Source: Ruegeria sp. HKCCD7303 (GTDB taxonomy: Bacteria > Pseudomonadota > Alphaproteobacteria > Rhodobacterales > Rhodobacteraceae). From it: a stretch of DNA of 64,000 nucleotides. Each line of letters starts with the position of its first letter. The stretch's first letter is position 1. The notes under the pieces are model-generated. The model made no database searches. It was not told the origin of the DNA and saw only the letters and a list, made by a program, of their open reading frames with translations. This document shows positions 1 through 8,032 of this stretch, piece after piece. Location: positions 124,001 through 188,000 of the forward strand of contig NZ_WVRE01000002.1 in assembly GCF_013111185.1 (NCBI RefSeq), written 5' to 3'. The translations under genes and the position numbers were made by a program.

Positions 1-1
1 A

Positions 2-1363
2 CAACTGGCAACCCGACAGGTTTCAGCCACCGATGTAATGCGTGCCACCCTGGATCGCATCGCTAAGGTGAATGGCGATGTGAACGCTATAGTAGCGTTA
101 CGGGAAGAGAGTGCGTTGATGGCCGAGGCACAGAGATGCGATAGCGGTCCAATCACTGGCCCGCTGCACGGTCTGCCAATTGCGGTCAAGGATTTGGTCA
201 ATGTGGCAGGCGTGGTCTCGTCTCATGGATCGCCTTTGTTCAAGGACGTCGTGCCGGACAGCGACGATTTGATTGCCGCCCGGATGCGGGATGCGGGGGC
301 TATACTTATCGGAAAAACCAACACGCCGGAATTCGGATTGGGATCGCACACATTCAACCCGGTCTATGGTGCGACGCGCAATCCGTATAACGCCGACCAT
401 ACCTGCGGAGGATCGTCCGGTGGGGCGGCGGTGGCCCTGGCCACGGGAATGGTGGCGCTTGCAGACGGGTCCGACATGATGGGCAGTCTGCGTAACCCAG
501 CGGCCTGGAACAATGTCTACGGCTTTCGCCCAAGCTGGGGCAGGGTGCCGTCTGATCCTGTCGGCGACAGCTTTCTGCATCAACTGTCCACACTTGGCCC
601 CATGGCCCGCAGCCCCGAGGATTTGGGCATCTTGCTTGACGTTATCTCGGGGCCAGACCCGCGCCTGCCCTTGGCCTCTGATAGCGTTCCGGTGTCACCG
701 GTGGAAATTGCAGATTTGCAGGGTCTGCGGATTGGTTGGCTTGGGGATTGGGGCGGGGCGTTCCCGACCGAGCCTGGAATTCTCGACCTGTGCAAAGATG
801 CTTTGACCGTGTTTGAAAGCCTTGGCGCTGATGTGCAAGAAGTTGATCCGCCCTTCGATGCAGAACAACTTTGGACCAGTTGGATCACGCTGCGGTCGTT
901 CAGCGTGGCGGCGGGGCTGGAGCCCTTGGCCTCGCAAAGGGATCATCTGAAAGATACGGCTCAATGGGAACTGGATCGTGGTCTGGCGATGTGTGCAATG
1001 GAGGTGCAGCACGCCAGCGTCATCCGCTCGGATTGGTTCCGGCGCGCTGCAGACCTGTTCAAACAGTTTGACGCATTGGTTCTGCCATCCGCGCAGGTCT
1101 GGCCCTTTGGGGTCGAGATACCGTACCCGACCAGTATCGCGGGCCGGACAATGGACACCTATCACCGATGGATGCACGTCACGGTGCCTGTCAGTCTGAT
1201 CGGTTTGCCTTGTCTGGCCGCACCTGCGGGTTTCGGTTCAAACGGACTGCCGATGGGGTTCCAGCTGTTCGGTCCACGGGGCGCGGATCACAAACTATTG
1301 TCGGTTGGGGCGGCGTATCACGCCGAAACCAACTGGCCAAACAAGAGACCGGCGAGGTCATAA
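2..1363 (+). CDS. Amidase signature family protein (5' partial)
   Basis: Amidohydrolase of the amidase signature family, which cleaves C-N amide bonds through a Ser-cisSer-Lys triad. The frame stays open to the window edge, so the start lies upstream; the first ATG inside the window (position 38) is internal. Visible motifs, counted from that ATG: lysine 51 in GLPIAVKD, the GGSSGG loop (about 124-129) carrying the cis-serine, and the nucleophile serine 150 in [10 protein letters not shown]. The usual DTGGSIR motif is altered to DMMGSLR, but the serine is kept. The substrate cannot be told. It is followed after 25 bases by a DUF2189 gene on the same strand. Confidence 0.9.
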   Translation, partial: QLATRQVSATDVMRATLDRIAKVNGDVNAIVALREESALMAEAQRCDSGPITGPLHGLPIAVKDLVNVAGVVSSHGSPLFKDVVPDSDDLIAARMRDAGAILIGKTNTPEFGLGSHTFNPVYGATRNPYNADHTCGGSSGGAAVALATGMVALADGSDMMGSLRNPAAWNNVYGFRPSWGRVPSDPVGDSFLHQLSTLGPMARSPEDLGILLDVISGPDPRLPLASDSVPVSPVEIADLQGLRIGWLGDWGGAFPTEPGILDLCKDALTVFESLGADVQEVDPPFDAEQLWTSWITLRSFSVAAGLEPLASQRDHLKDTAQWELDRGLAMCAMEVQHASVIRSDWFRRAADLFKQFDALVLPSAQVWPFGVEIPYPTSIAGRTMDTYHRWMHVTVPVSLIGLPCLAAPAGFGSNGLPMGFQLFGPRGADHKLLSVGAAYHAETNWPNKRPARS

Positions 1364-1388
1364 CGCCGGATCGGGAGGAGGAGACAAC

Positions 1389-2186
1389 ATGGATAAGCCT
1401 TTTGGTGTGCCGGAAATGCGACCGGTGGATACCGCCATGCTGCGCACGGCATTGCAGCGCGCGTGGACTGATTTTCGCCGCGCACCGCTATTCGGGGTGA
1501 TCTTTGCTGGCTTTTACGTGCTGGCGGGTTGGGCCATGGCGTGGGTGACTGTGCAGACCGGAACAACCTTTTGGCTGGTACTGGCGGCCATCGGGTTTCC
1601 GTTGATCGGACCTTTCGCAGCGGTCGGGCTTTATGAGGTCTCGCACCGGCTTGAGCAGGGTGAGCCCTTGGATTTTGGTGCGATCTTTGGCGTGGTACTG
1701 CAGCAAAGCCGCAGGCAGTTGCCTTCGATCTGTGCAATCATCGTTGTCGTCTTCCTGTTTTGGTTCTTTCTCGGGCACATGATCTTTGCCCTGTTTCTGG
1801 GCCTGGCCACGATGACGAACATATCGACGTCGACAGAGGTGTTCCTGACGTTGAACGGCCTGACCATGCTGGCCGTGGGTACGGTCGTGGGGGCGGTCTT
1901 TGCCACCATTTTGTACATGATCACCGTTCTTTCGATCCCATTGCTGCTGGATCGCGAGCTGGATTTCGTGACCGCCATGATCACAAGTTTTTCTTACGTG
2001 AAAGAAAATCTGTTTGTGATGCTTGGCTGGGGGGCCTTGGTCGCGATTTTGACATTCATCGCGATGGTGCCCTGGTTTTTGGGGTTGTTGATCGTTTTGC
2101 CAGTGCTTGGCCACGCCAGCTGGCATCTTTATCGGCAGATTACCCAGGTCGATGCCGCGCAGACACCCACAACTGCGGCAGGTTAG
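1389..2186 (+). CDS. DUF2189 domain membrane protein
   Basis: Inner-membrane protein of 265 residues. It has about six hydrophobic segments and the DUF2189 pattern, with an N-terminal stretch ([19 protein letters not shown]) before the first membrane segment and an RELDFVTAM motif in the second half. Function unknown. An upstream ATG at 1305 is in frame, but the start at 1389 is preceded by GGAGGAG at ideal spacing and matches the family length. The gene lies just downstream of the amidase. It is convergent with the XRE regulator, and the two reading frames overlap by four bases. Confidence 0.85.
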   Translation: MDKPFGVPEMRPVDTAMLRTALQRAWTDFRRAPLFGVIFAGFYVLAGWAMAWVTVQTGTTFWLVLAAIGFPLIGPFAAVGLYEVSHRLEQGEPLDFGAIFGVVLQQSRRQLPSICAIIVVVFLFWFFLGHMIFALFLGLATMTNISTSTEVFLTLNGLTMLAVGTVVGAVFATILYMITVLSIPLLLDRELDFVTAMITSFSYVKENLFVMLGWGALVAILTFIAMVPWFLGLLIVLPVLGHASWHLYRQITQVDAAQTPTTAAG

Positions 2187-2902
2187 AACTGCTGTGCAAG
2201 ATTGTTCGTGGACAGGCGCGCAGCGGCAAAAATAGCTGCAGAGTCGTGCCCCAGGTACTTGAGAACAACCGGTTCCGGGTTGGATGTATCCGCGGAATTA
2301 ACCACCGATCCGCGCCAATGAACCGCAGTTCCGTTTTGATCGGGTGAGATCAGGTAGACCCGGCTGTTGTGGCCGCCCCGTTGGGATGTCAGCATATAAA
2401 CGGTATCGCCGCTACAGGCGGCGATACCTTGGATTTCACGGTCTTGCGGTGTGGCATCTGGCATGGCAGTGCGTGATACATAGCCCCGTATCAAAGTGCA
2501 CTGGGCCAGCGGTCGTGCGTGCAACAAGGTCATGCGGTGTGTATCCGAAAGGCTTTCGATGACGGCATAAAACCCAAGTGAAAAGGCGGACTTCCCGATC
2601 GCCTCTGCACCCGAACCCAGAAACTCAGTCAGAGTTTTGGTGGCCGGGTGGTTTTCTGATTTCTCGATCTCGTCCAAGGGCTGGAGAAGAATTCGGGCAT
2701 CTACGTCGAAAAAGCGACAAATCCGATCCAGAACATCCGGGCGAGGAACGCTTTCGCCAGAAAGATATCTGTTAAACTGCGTGCGGTTCACCCCGAGCTT
2801 GCGGCACAGGGCTGAGACCGAGCGATGCTGCTGCGCCAAACGCCGAAGGTTCTCGCTGAACATCGCGCGTAACATTTCAGGGCTGCGGGTATCGTCAGTC
2901 AT
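2183..2902 (-). CDS. XRE-family helix-turn-helix transcriptional regulator
   Basis: DNA-binding regulator of 239 residues. Residues about 27-55 ([20 protein letters not shown] and following) form a lambda-repressor-like helix-turn-helix, ending in [18 protein letters not shown]. The remaining 160 residues look like a sensor or effector domain that I cannot name. The frame extends 66 codons upstream, but that part is low-complexity and the ATG at 2902 ([11 protein letters not shown]) begins the plausible protein. Targets unknown; no adjacent gene is an obvious partner. Confidence 0.8.
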   Translation of the reverse strand: MTDDTRSPEMLRAMFSENLRRLAQQHRSVSALCRKLGVNRTQFNRYLSGESVPRPDVLDRICRFFDVDARILLQPLDEIEKSENHPATKTLTEFLGSGAEAIGKSAFSLGFYAVIESLSDTHRMTLLHARPLAQCTLIRGYVSRTAMPDATPQDREIQGIAACSGDTVYMLTSQRGGHNSRVYLISPDQNGTAVHWRGSVVNSADTSNPEPVVLKYLGHDSAAIFAAARLSTNNLAQQF

Positions 2903-3218
2903 GGCCTTCCACGTATTGCTGTGTCTTCGAATGAAACCCATTGAACACCGAGGCAAAAACCGGCTGCACAAAAAGTAATCGTACAGAATAACCCCAAGCA
3001 ACGTATCCCCACGCCGCGTTGCAGCTTCGACGCTAGCGCCGCAAAGCTCAATGGCAATAGGCTTTATGCGAAAAAGACTGATCTTTATCTGGAAAAACAA
3101 ACCCTATGGCAATTATGGCGCAAAAGGCTCGTGTAGGTTGAGAGCGTGCTGCCTGACCAACCAAAGGTGTGCCCCCGCCCGGAAAGACGCTAAAACGTCA
3201 GCGGGCGGGGAACAGATT
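2903..3218. other. Intergenic region between the XRE regulator and ilvH
   Basis: This 316-base gap has no credible gene. It should hold the promoter of the minus-strand XRE regulator. It also contains GCAACG and CGTTGC, six-base inverted arms 13 bases apart near 2999-3023, and the ilvH 3' hairpin annotated separately. Confidence 0.5.
3173..3210 (-). terminator. Hairpin downstream of ilvH
   Basis: CCCCGCCCG (3173-3181) pairs perfectly with CGGGCGGGG (3202-3210). A second inner stem, GACG/CGTC, lies at 3186-3199. It starts 8 bases past the ilvH stop on the minus strand. No U-tract follows, so it may act as a mRNA 3'-end stabiliser or a weak terminator. Confidence 0.5.
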
Positions 3219-3779
3219 TTAGTCGCCGCGCAGCAAGGCTGCGACACCTGTACGGGCGATCTCGACCAGACCCAATGGGCGCATAAGGTCCGCAAAGGCA
3301 TCGATCTTGTCCGGTGCACCGGTGATTTCGAAGATGAACGAATTCAGAGTGCTGTCGACCACATTGGCGCGGAAAATATCGGCCAGCCGCAGGGCCTCGA
3401 CCCGCTTGTCGCCTTCACCCACGACCTTGATGATAGCCAGTTCGCGCTCGACCGAAGGGCCTTCGACAGTAAGGTCATGCACGTCGTGCACGGTTACAAT
3501 TCGGCCCAGCTGCGCCTTGATCTGCTCAATAACCTGGGGGGTCCCGGTGGTGACGATGGTGATGCGGCTGAGGTGGCCTGTGTGATCAACTTCGGCCACG
3601 GTCAGGCTTTCGATGTTATAACCGCGCCCCGAGAACAATCCGATCACACGTGCCAGAACGCCAGGTTCGTTCTCGACCAACACCGCTATCGTGTGACGTT
3701 CCTGCACGTCCGAAAAGGTGGGTCGTAGGTTATAGGCCGAATGGCGGGTGGCACCTTTTTTGATATGTAGGGCAGACAT
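3219..3779 (-). CDS. ilvH: Acetolactate synthase small (regulatory) subunit
   Basis: Regulatory subunit of acetohydroxyacid synthase, the first common step of valine, leucine and isoleucine synthesis; it confers activity and valine feedback on the large subunit. It has 186 residues. An N-terminal ACT domain is clear (about residues 28-100: HTIAVLVENEPGVLARVIGLF, then RGYNIESLTVAE), followed by the ALS_ss C-terminal domain. It lies 69 bases downstream of ilvI on the same strand, so the two are very probably co-transcribed and both under the attenuator upstream of ilvI. The family is also called ilvN. Confidence 0.95.
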   Translation of the reverse strand: MSALHIKKGATRHSAYNLRPTFSDVQERHTIAVLVENEPGVLARVIGLFSGRGYNIESLTVAEVDHTGHLSRITIVTTGTPQVIEQIKAQLGRIVTVHDVHDLTVEGPSVERELAIIKVVGEGDKRVEALRLADIFRANVVDSTLNSFIFEITGAPDKIDAFADLMRPLGLVEIARTGVAALLRGD

Positions 3780-3848
3780 TTATGTCCCTTTCATCATCCT
3801 TGATATATCGGGCGCGGCAAGGCGCCCGACCAAATCCGTCGAATTTTG

Positions 3849-5600
3849 TTAAACCAGAACCGAACCTTTGGAATCGATCACGCCCTGCGTTTCTGCTTCG
3901 CCCAGAAGCATCTCGTTATGGGCCTTGCCCGATGGGATCATTGGGAAGCAGTTTTCGTGCTTTTCAACCAGACAGTCGAAGATCACCGGACCGTCATAGT
4001 TGATCATCTCCATGATCGCGTCGTCCAGATCGGCAGGATCGGAACACAGGATGCCCTTTGCTCCGAACGCTTCGGCGAGTTTAACGAAATCAGGCAGGGC
4101 TTCGGACCAGCTGTGTGAATAGCGTTCGCCATGCAGCAGTTCCTGCCACTGACGGACCATGCCAAGGCGTTCATTGTTCAGGATGAACTGCTTCACGGGC
4201 AGACGGTATTGCGCGGCGGTGCCCATTTCCTGCATGTTCATCAGCCAAGACGCCTCACCAGCCACGTTGATCACCAATGCATCTGGATGCGCCATCTGCA
4301 CGCCGATAGAGGCGGGGAAGCCATAGCCCATCGTGCCCAGGCCACCCGAGGTCATCCAGCGGTTGGGGTCTTCGAACCCAAGGTACTGAGCCGCCCACAT
4401 CTGGTGTTGGCCCACTTCGGTGGTGATGTAGCGATCGTGCTTTTTTGTCAGCTCTTCAAGGCGTTGCAGCGCGTATTGCGGTTTGATGGATTTTTCGCTG
4501 TTGGCATATGCAAGGCAGTTGATCTTGCGCCATTCCGCGATCTGGTTTTGCCACTGCTTCACGTTCGCAGCATCCGTCTTGCGACCGCGAGACTTCCAGA
4601 TCTTCAGAATGTCTTCCAGTACATGCGCCACGTCACCGACAATGGGTATGTCCACACGGATTACCTTGTTGATCGAGGACGGATCGATGTCGATATGCGC
4701 CTTTTTCGAGTTCGGCGAAAACGCATCGATGCGGCCGGTGATCCGGTCGTCGAAACGTGCGCCGATATTGATCATCAGATCGCAGTCATGCATCGCCAAA
4801 TTGGCCTCGTAGAGACCATGCATGCCCAACATTCCAAGCCAGTTCTCGCCCGAGGCTGGGTAAGCGCCCAGACCCATCAGGGTCGAGGTGATCGGGATAC
4901 CAGTCGCGTCCACCAGTTCACGCAGCAACTGGCTGGCTGCAGGGCCAGAGTTGATGACACCGCCACCGGTATAAAAGACCGGTTTCTTAGCGGTTTCCAT
5001 GGCGGCAACCAGTTCCGTGATCTCTTCCAGGTCGCCTTTCAAAACCGGTTGGTAATGCGACGTTGAAGGCTTGGGGCTGGTGTACTCGCCCGAGGCAAAC
5101 TGCACGTCCTTGGGAATGTCGATCAACACAGGACCGGGACGGCCCGAGGTGGCGACGTGAAAGGCTTCGTGCATCGTTTCCGCCAGCGAATCCGTGTCTT
5201 TAACCAACCAGTTATGCTTGGTGCAGGGGCGGGTGATGCCAACAGTGTCAGCCTCTTGAAACGCGTCTGAACCGATCATGAAGGTCGGAACCTGACCCGT
5301 CAGAACAACCAGCGGGATCGAATCCAACAATGCGTCGGTCAGGCCGGTGACAGCGTTGGTCGCGCCAGGGCCGGACGTTACAAGCGCAACGCCGGGTTTG
5401 CCGGTCGACCGGGCATAGCCTTCGGCGGCATGGATTGCACCTTGTTCGTGACGCACCAGAATGTGGCGAATGTCGTTTTGCAGAAAGATCTCATCATAGA
5501 TCGGTAGGACGGCGCCACCGGGGTATCCGAATACCGTGTCCACGCCCTGATCCTTGAGGGCCTGAACCACCATCTTTGCGCCGGTCATCTCACGTGTCAT
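3849..5600 (-). CDS. ilvI: Acetolactate synthase large (catalytic) subunit
   Basis: ThDP-dependent catalytic subunit of acetohydroxyacid synthase (583 residues). It condenses two pyruvates, or pyruvate with 2-oxobutyrate. The N-terminal ThDP domain carries the catalytic glutamate in VRHEQGAIHAAEGYARSTG. The central FAD/DHS-like domain follows, then the C-terminal ThDP-binding domain around VAGEASWLMNMQE, where the usual GDGS reads GEAS. The frame continues 24 codons upstream through the attenuator terminator. The ATG at 5600 (MTREMTGAKMVVQALKDQG) has GGAGC upstream and is the proper start. Also called ilvB. Confidence 0.95.
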   Translation of the reverse strand: MTREMTGAKMVVQALKDQGVDTVFGYPGGAVLPIYDEIFLQNDIRHILVRHEQGAIHAAEGYARSTGKPGVALVTSGPGATNAVTGLTDALLDSIPLVVLTGQVPTFMIGSDAFQEADTVGITRPCTKHNWLVKDTDSLAETMHEAFHVATSGRPGPVLIDIPKDVQFASGEYTSPKPSTSHYQPVLKGDLEEITELVAAMETAKKPVFYTGGGVINSGPAASQLLRELVDATGIPITSTLMGLGAYPASGENWLGMLGMHGLYEANLAMHDCDLMINIGARFDDRITGRIDAFSPNSKKAHIDIDPSSINKVIRVDIPIVGDVAHVLEDILKIWKSRGRKTDAANVKQWQNQIAEWRKINCLAYANSEKSIKPQYALQRLEELTKKHDRYITTEVGQHQMWAAQYLGFEDPNRWMTSGGLGTMGYGFPASIGVQMAHPDALVINVAGEASWLMNMQEMGTAAQYRLPVKQFILNNERLGMVRQWQELLHGERYSHSWSEALPDFVKLAEAFGAKGILCSDPADLDDAIMEMINYDGPVIFDCLVEKHENCFPMIPSGKAHNEMLLGEAETQGVIDSKGSVLV

Positions 5601-5640
5601 CTGCTTTGCTCCGTTCGCGACATGTGTCTTGCGTTTTGCC

Positions 5641-5668
5641 AAAAAAAAGCCCCCGATTTTTCGGAGGC
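5641..5668 (-). terminator. Intrinsic terminator of the ilv attenuator
   Basis: Read on the minus strand, GCCTCCGA, a four-A loop and TCGGGGGC form an 8-base-pair stem with one G-U pair. Eight uridines follow directly. It sits 40 bases before the ilvI start and 26 bases after the leader-peptide stop, the classic position for a transcription attenuator. Confidence 0.85.
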
Positions 5669-5709
5669 GCATGGGTTCGATTATGGTTTTCCGTTACCGG
5701 CCCATGCGC
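5667..5709 (-). promoter_or_regulatory. Antiterminator stem of the ilv attenuator
   Basis: GCGCATGGG within the leader-peptide codons (5701-5709) is a perfect nine-base complement of CCCATGCGC (5667-5675). The downstream arm shares its last two bases with the terminator stem, so the two hairpins compete. A ribosome paused on the Leu-Val-Val-Ile-Val codons would leave this stem free to form, while one reaching the stop codon would cover its first arm. Confidence 0.7.
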
Positions 5710-5741
5710 GTTTTTCCTACGATTACGACTAGCGCTTTCAT
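5694..5741 (-). CDS. ilvL: ilv operon leader peptide
   Basis: Fifteen-residue leader peptide MKALVVIVGKTRMGR. Five consecutive residues (LVVIV) are the branched-chain amino acids made by the downstream pathway. It is preceded by AAGAAGGAG ten bases before the ATG. It follows a minus-strand promoter and is followed by the antiterminator and terminator. Low charged tRNA for Leu, Val or Ile would stall the ribosome on these codons and allow read-through into ilvI-ilvH. The symbol is used by analogy with other ilv leader peptides. It is far too short for routine gene callers. Confidence 0.85.
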   Translation of the reverse strand: MKALVVIVGKTRMGR

Positions 5742-5770
5742 CGCCAGAGGCTCCTTCTTTGCGTGCAGGG

Positions 5771-5799
5771 ACATTATGGTCGGGGGGAAGGGGCGTCAA
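5771..5799 (-). promoter_or_regulatory. Predicted ilv promoter
   Basis: On the minus strand, TTGACG (5794-5799) is followed after 17 bases by TAATGT (5771-5776); CATAAT is an alternative -10 box with 15-base spacing. Transcription would start near 5763, giving a leader of about 120 nucleotides up to the attenuator terminator. Confidence 0.6.
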
Positions 5800-6022
5800 C
5801 AGGCAATTGCACCAATTTTCTATCTTGGCGGCGGTTATTTGCGACATTTTATTGCGCAGATTGCCGCATGTTGGGAATTTCCGGGAAAACGATGTTCATT
5901 TCACTGGTTTTTTAGACGCATGTGAGGGTCCAAAAGCGTCAGGTCGATGTCTGAAACTGGCATGATCTGCCTATTTGACTGCGTCACGCTGACCCTGTGG
6001 GCGCGCATGAAGGAGGCGGAGA

Positions 6023-6868
6023 ATGCTGCAAGACCTGTTGGACCTTGGACGGTATCCGATCGATCGCCCGGATTCGCCCGCGTATGTTCGATTGATCGAA
6101 GATTTGAGGCGGGAACTAGATCAAGATGGATGCGCGGTTCTGCCGGGTTTTGTCCATGAAAAGGGCATCGCTCTTTTGACTGAAGAGGCCGATGCCGTTG
6201 CGCCCAATGCGCATCGCTCTTTCAGCCGTACGAACCCGTATTTCACCAAGGACGACCCGCGGTTTGGCATCGGTCATCCTATCCGACAGTTCTATGATCG
6301 TTCGAATGCCTTTGTTCCAGCGGATAATTTTCCGCAATCGGGGCCTTTGCGGAGTATATATGAGTTTGAACCCTTTCTGCCGTTCGTTCGTGATGCCTTG
6401 AATGAGCCTGCAGAGCGTTTTTTCCGTTATGATGACCCGCTGGCCGATGTGATCATTAACGTGGTCGAGGAAGGGCAGGGCTTTCCATGGCATTTCGATA
6501 CGAACAATTACACGGTGACACTGGCCATTCAGAACGGTGAGGAAGGGGGCGCGTTCGAGTACGCGCCAAATCTTCGCACAACGGAAGACGAAAACTTTGC
6601 TGAGGTCGCCGCAGTTTTGAACGGGGATATGACGTGCGTCCATCAGTTAGAGCTTCAGCCCGGTGATTTACAGATTTTCAAGGGGCGATATTCGCTTCAC
6701 CGGGTAGCGCCGGTGACGGGGCCGCGCCGCCGGTATGTCGGTATCTTTTCATTTGTCGAAACCGAAGGCATGTGCGGCGGTATCGAACGGACTGAGCAAC
6801 TGTATGGACGGGTTCTGCCACACCATTACGAACGCGCGGGGCTACGCAAAGATCAATTACTGGATTGA
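6023..6868 (+). CDS. 2OG-Fe(II) oxygenase, HalD/BesD-like
   Basis: Non-haem iron, 2-oxoglutarate-dependent oxygenase of 281 residues. The iron ligands appear to be His157 and Asp159 (WHFDTNNYTVT) and His226 (YSLHRVAPV), with arginines at 235-237 for 2-oxoglutarate. GGAFEYAPNLR and the overall layout recall the HalD/BesD family of amino-acid halogenases. Those halogenases replace the aspartate with glycine or alanine; this protein keeps it, which argues for hydroxylation. Start supported by AAGGAGG. It is followed after 46 bases by a VOC-family gene. Substrate unknown; the family assignment is from memory. Confidence 0.8.
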   Translation: MLQDLLDLGRYPIDRPDSPAYVRLIEDLRRELDQDGCAVLPGFVHEKGIALLTEEADAVAPNAHRSFSRTNPYFTKDDPRFGIGHPIRQFYDRSNAFVPADNFPQSGPLRSIYEFEPFLPFVRDALNEPAERFFRYDDPLADVIINVVEEGQGFPWHFDTNNYTVTLAIQNGEEGGAFEYAPNLRTTEDENFAEVAAVLNGDMTCVHQLELQPGDLQIFKGRYSLHRVAPVTGPRRRYVGIFSFVETEGMCGGIERTEQLYGRVLPHHYERAGLRKDQLLD

Positions 6869-6914
6869 GACACCACACCGGTAAACTGAAGGTGCTTCCT
6901 TTTCGGAGATTCAG

Positions 6915-7298
6915 ATGCCTGAGATTTTGCAGCTAACGCCGTTTGTGTTGTGTTCGTCTTTGCAGAACCAGATCGATTTCTATTGCAAGCGATTGGGGTT
7001 CACATGTGGGTTCAGGCAGGACAACTATGCTTTTCTGTCGCTGGGACCGGTGGCCATGCGCTTATTGGAATGCCCGCCGCGCCCGGATGGCAGGCCGTTG
7101 GGCGACGACCAGTCGTTTTACATTGATGTGGACGATGTGGATGGCCTGTATGAAAGCTGGCGCGCCGGGTTAGCCGATTTGCCCAAGGGGCGTGTACGAC
7201 CGCCGTTTGACCAGCCTTATTTGCAGCGTGAGTTTCACGTTTTGGATGAAGACGGGACACTGGTGTTCTTTGGTCAGGACATTAGGCCCCGAGCGTGA
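6915..7298 (+). CDS. VOC family protein (glyoxalase/bleomycin-resistance fold)
   Basis: Small protein of 127 residues with the paired beta-alpha-beta-beta-beta layout of the vicinal oxygen chelate superfamily. It begins TPFVLCSSLQNQIDFYCKRLGF and ends with VLDEDGTLVFFGQD, typical of the second half-module. Members include lactoylglutathione lyases, dioxygenases and antibiotic-binding proteins. The metal ligands are not clear enough to choose among these. It may be co-transcribed with the oxygenase upstream. Confidence 0.8.
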   Translation: MPEILQLTPFVLCSSLQNQIDFYCKRLGFTCGFRQDNYAFLSLGPVAMRLLECPPRPDGRPLGDDQSFYIDVDDVDGLYESWRAGLADLPKGRVRPPFDQPYLQREFHVLDEDGTLVFFGQDIRPRA

Positions 7299-7352
7299 AC
7301 ACTCCCGCCCATCGTCGACACGCCAGCGGCGCGTCTTCTCTGGTTGGGCAGG

Positions 7353-7371
7353 GCAGCGCGTGCCGCGCTGC
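7353..7371. terminator. Hairpin between convergent genes
   Basis: GCAGCGCG, a TGC loop and CGCGCTGC form a perfect 8-base-pair stem. It is nested inside a longer inverted repeat, ACTCCCGC (7301-7308) and GCGGGAGT (7370-7377). It lies between the convergent VOC and response-regulator genes and could serve both. No U-tract. Confidence 0.5.
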
Positions 7372-7384
7372 GGGAGTATGCAGA

Positions 7385-8032
7385 TCAAAAGCCGACGCCA
7401 GTGCCTTGCAGAACGCCGTGTTCCAGTGCATAGCGGGTCAGACCAGCTGTTGAGGAAATGCCAAGCTTGCGCTTGATGTTCTTCCGGTGGGTCTCGACCG
7501 TTCGCACTGAAATCTCCAGCTTTTGGGCAACCTCTTTGTTGGACTTGCCCTGTGCAAGTTCCAATAGGATCGTCTGTTCGCGCCCGGTGAGCGCCTCGCG
7601 CGCACTATCCTCTTTGGGTTTCAGGGATCCGCTGGCACCGGTGCACAGATATTGCTTGCCCTGCATGACAGCGTCGATGGCCTGCCTGATCTCTTCCGTA
7701 GGTACATCCTTGAGTACATAGCCTTTGGCACCGTGGCTGAGCGCGGTTGTGATGTATTCAGGACTGTCATGCATCGACAGGATCAGGATGCGCGTTTCGG
7801 GCAGACGTTCGAGGATGATTTCCGTCGCGCTGAGACCGCCCAGGCCAGGCATGTTCAGATCCATCAGGATCACATCAGGGGCCAGATCAACGGCCAGATC
7901 CACGGCCGCCTGACCGCTGCCCAGCGTGCCGACGACCTGGATATCTTCATAGCTTTCCAGAATCGACTGGATGCCCTCGGCCACCATCGGGTGGTCGTCA
8001 ACGATGAGAACCCGGGTTCTGTCAGAGCTCAT
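7385..8032 (-). CDS. NarL/FixJ-type response regulator
   Basis: Two-component response regulator of 215 residues. The N-terminal receiver domain has the acidic pair in VDDHP (12-13) and the phospho-acceptor Asp58 (DVILMDLNMPG). The C-terminal LuxR-type helix-turn-helix (about 148-205) reads LTGREQTILLELAQGKSNKEVA. It overlaps its cognate kinase gene by four bases (ATGA), so the two are translationally coupled. The pair is divergent from the TRAP transporter operon, which is its most likely target. Confidence 0.92.
   Translation of the reverse strand: MSSDRTRVLIVDDHPMVAEGIQSILESYEDIQVVGTLGSGQAAVDLAVDLAPDVILMDLNMPGLGGLSATEIILERLPETRILILSMHDSPEYITTALSHGAKGYVLKDVPTEEIRQAIDAVMQGKQYLCTGASGSLKPKEDSAREALTGREQTILLELAQGKSNKEVAQKLEISVRTVETHRKNIKRKLGISSTAGLTRYALEHGVLQGTGVGF

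Noticed and set aside
4131-5066. 311-codon plus-strand frame opposite ilvI
   Set aside because: Shadow of ilvI; His/Arg-rich composition typical of antisense frames in high-GC genomes.
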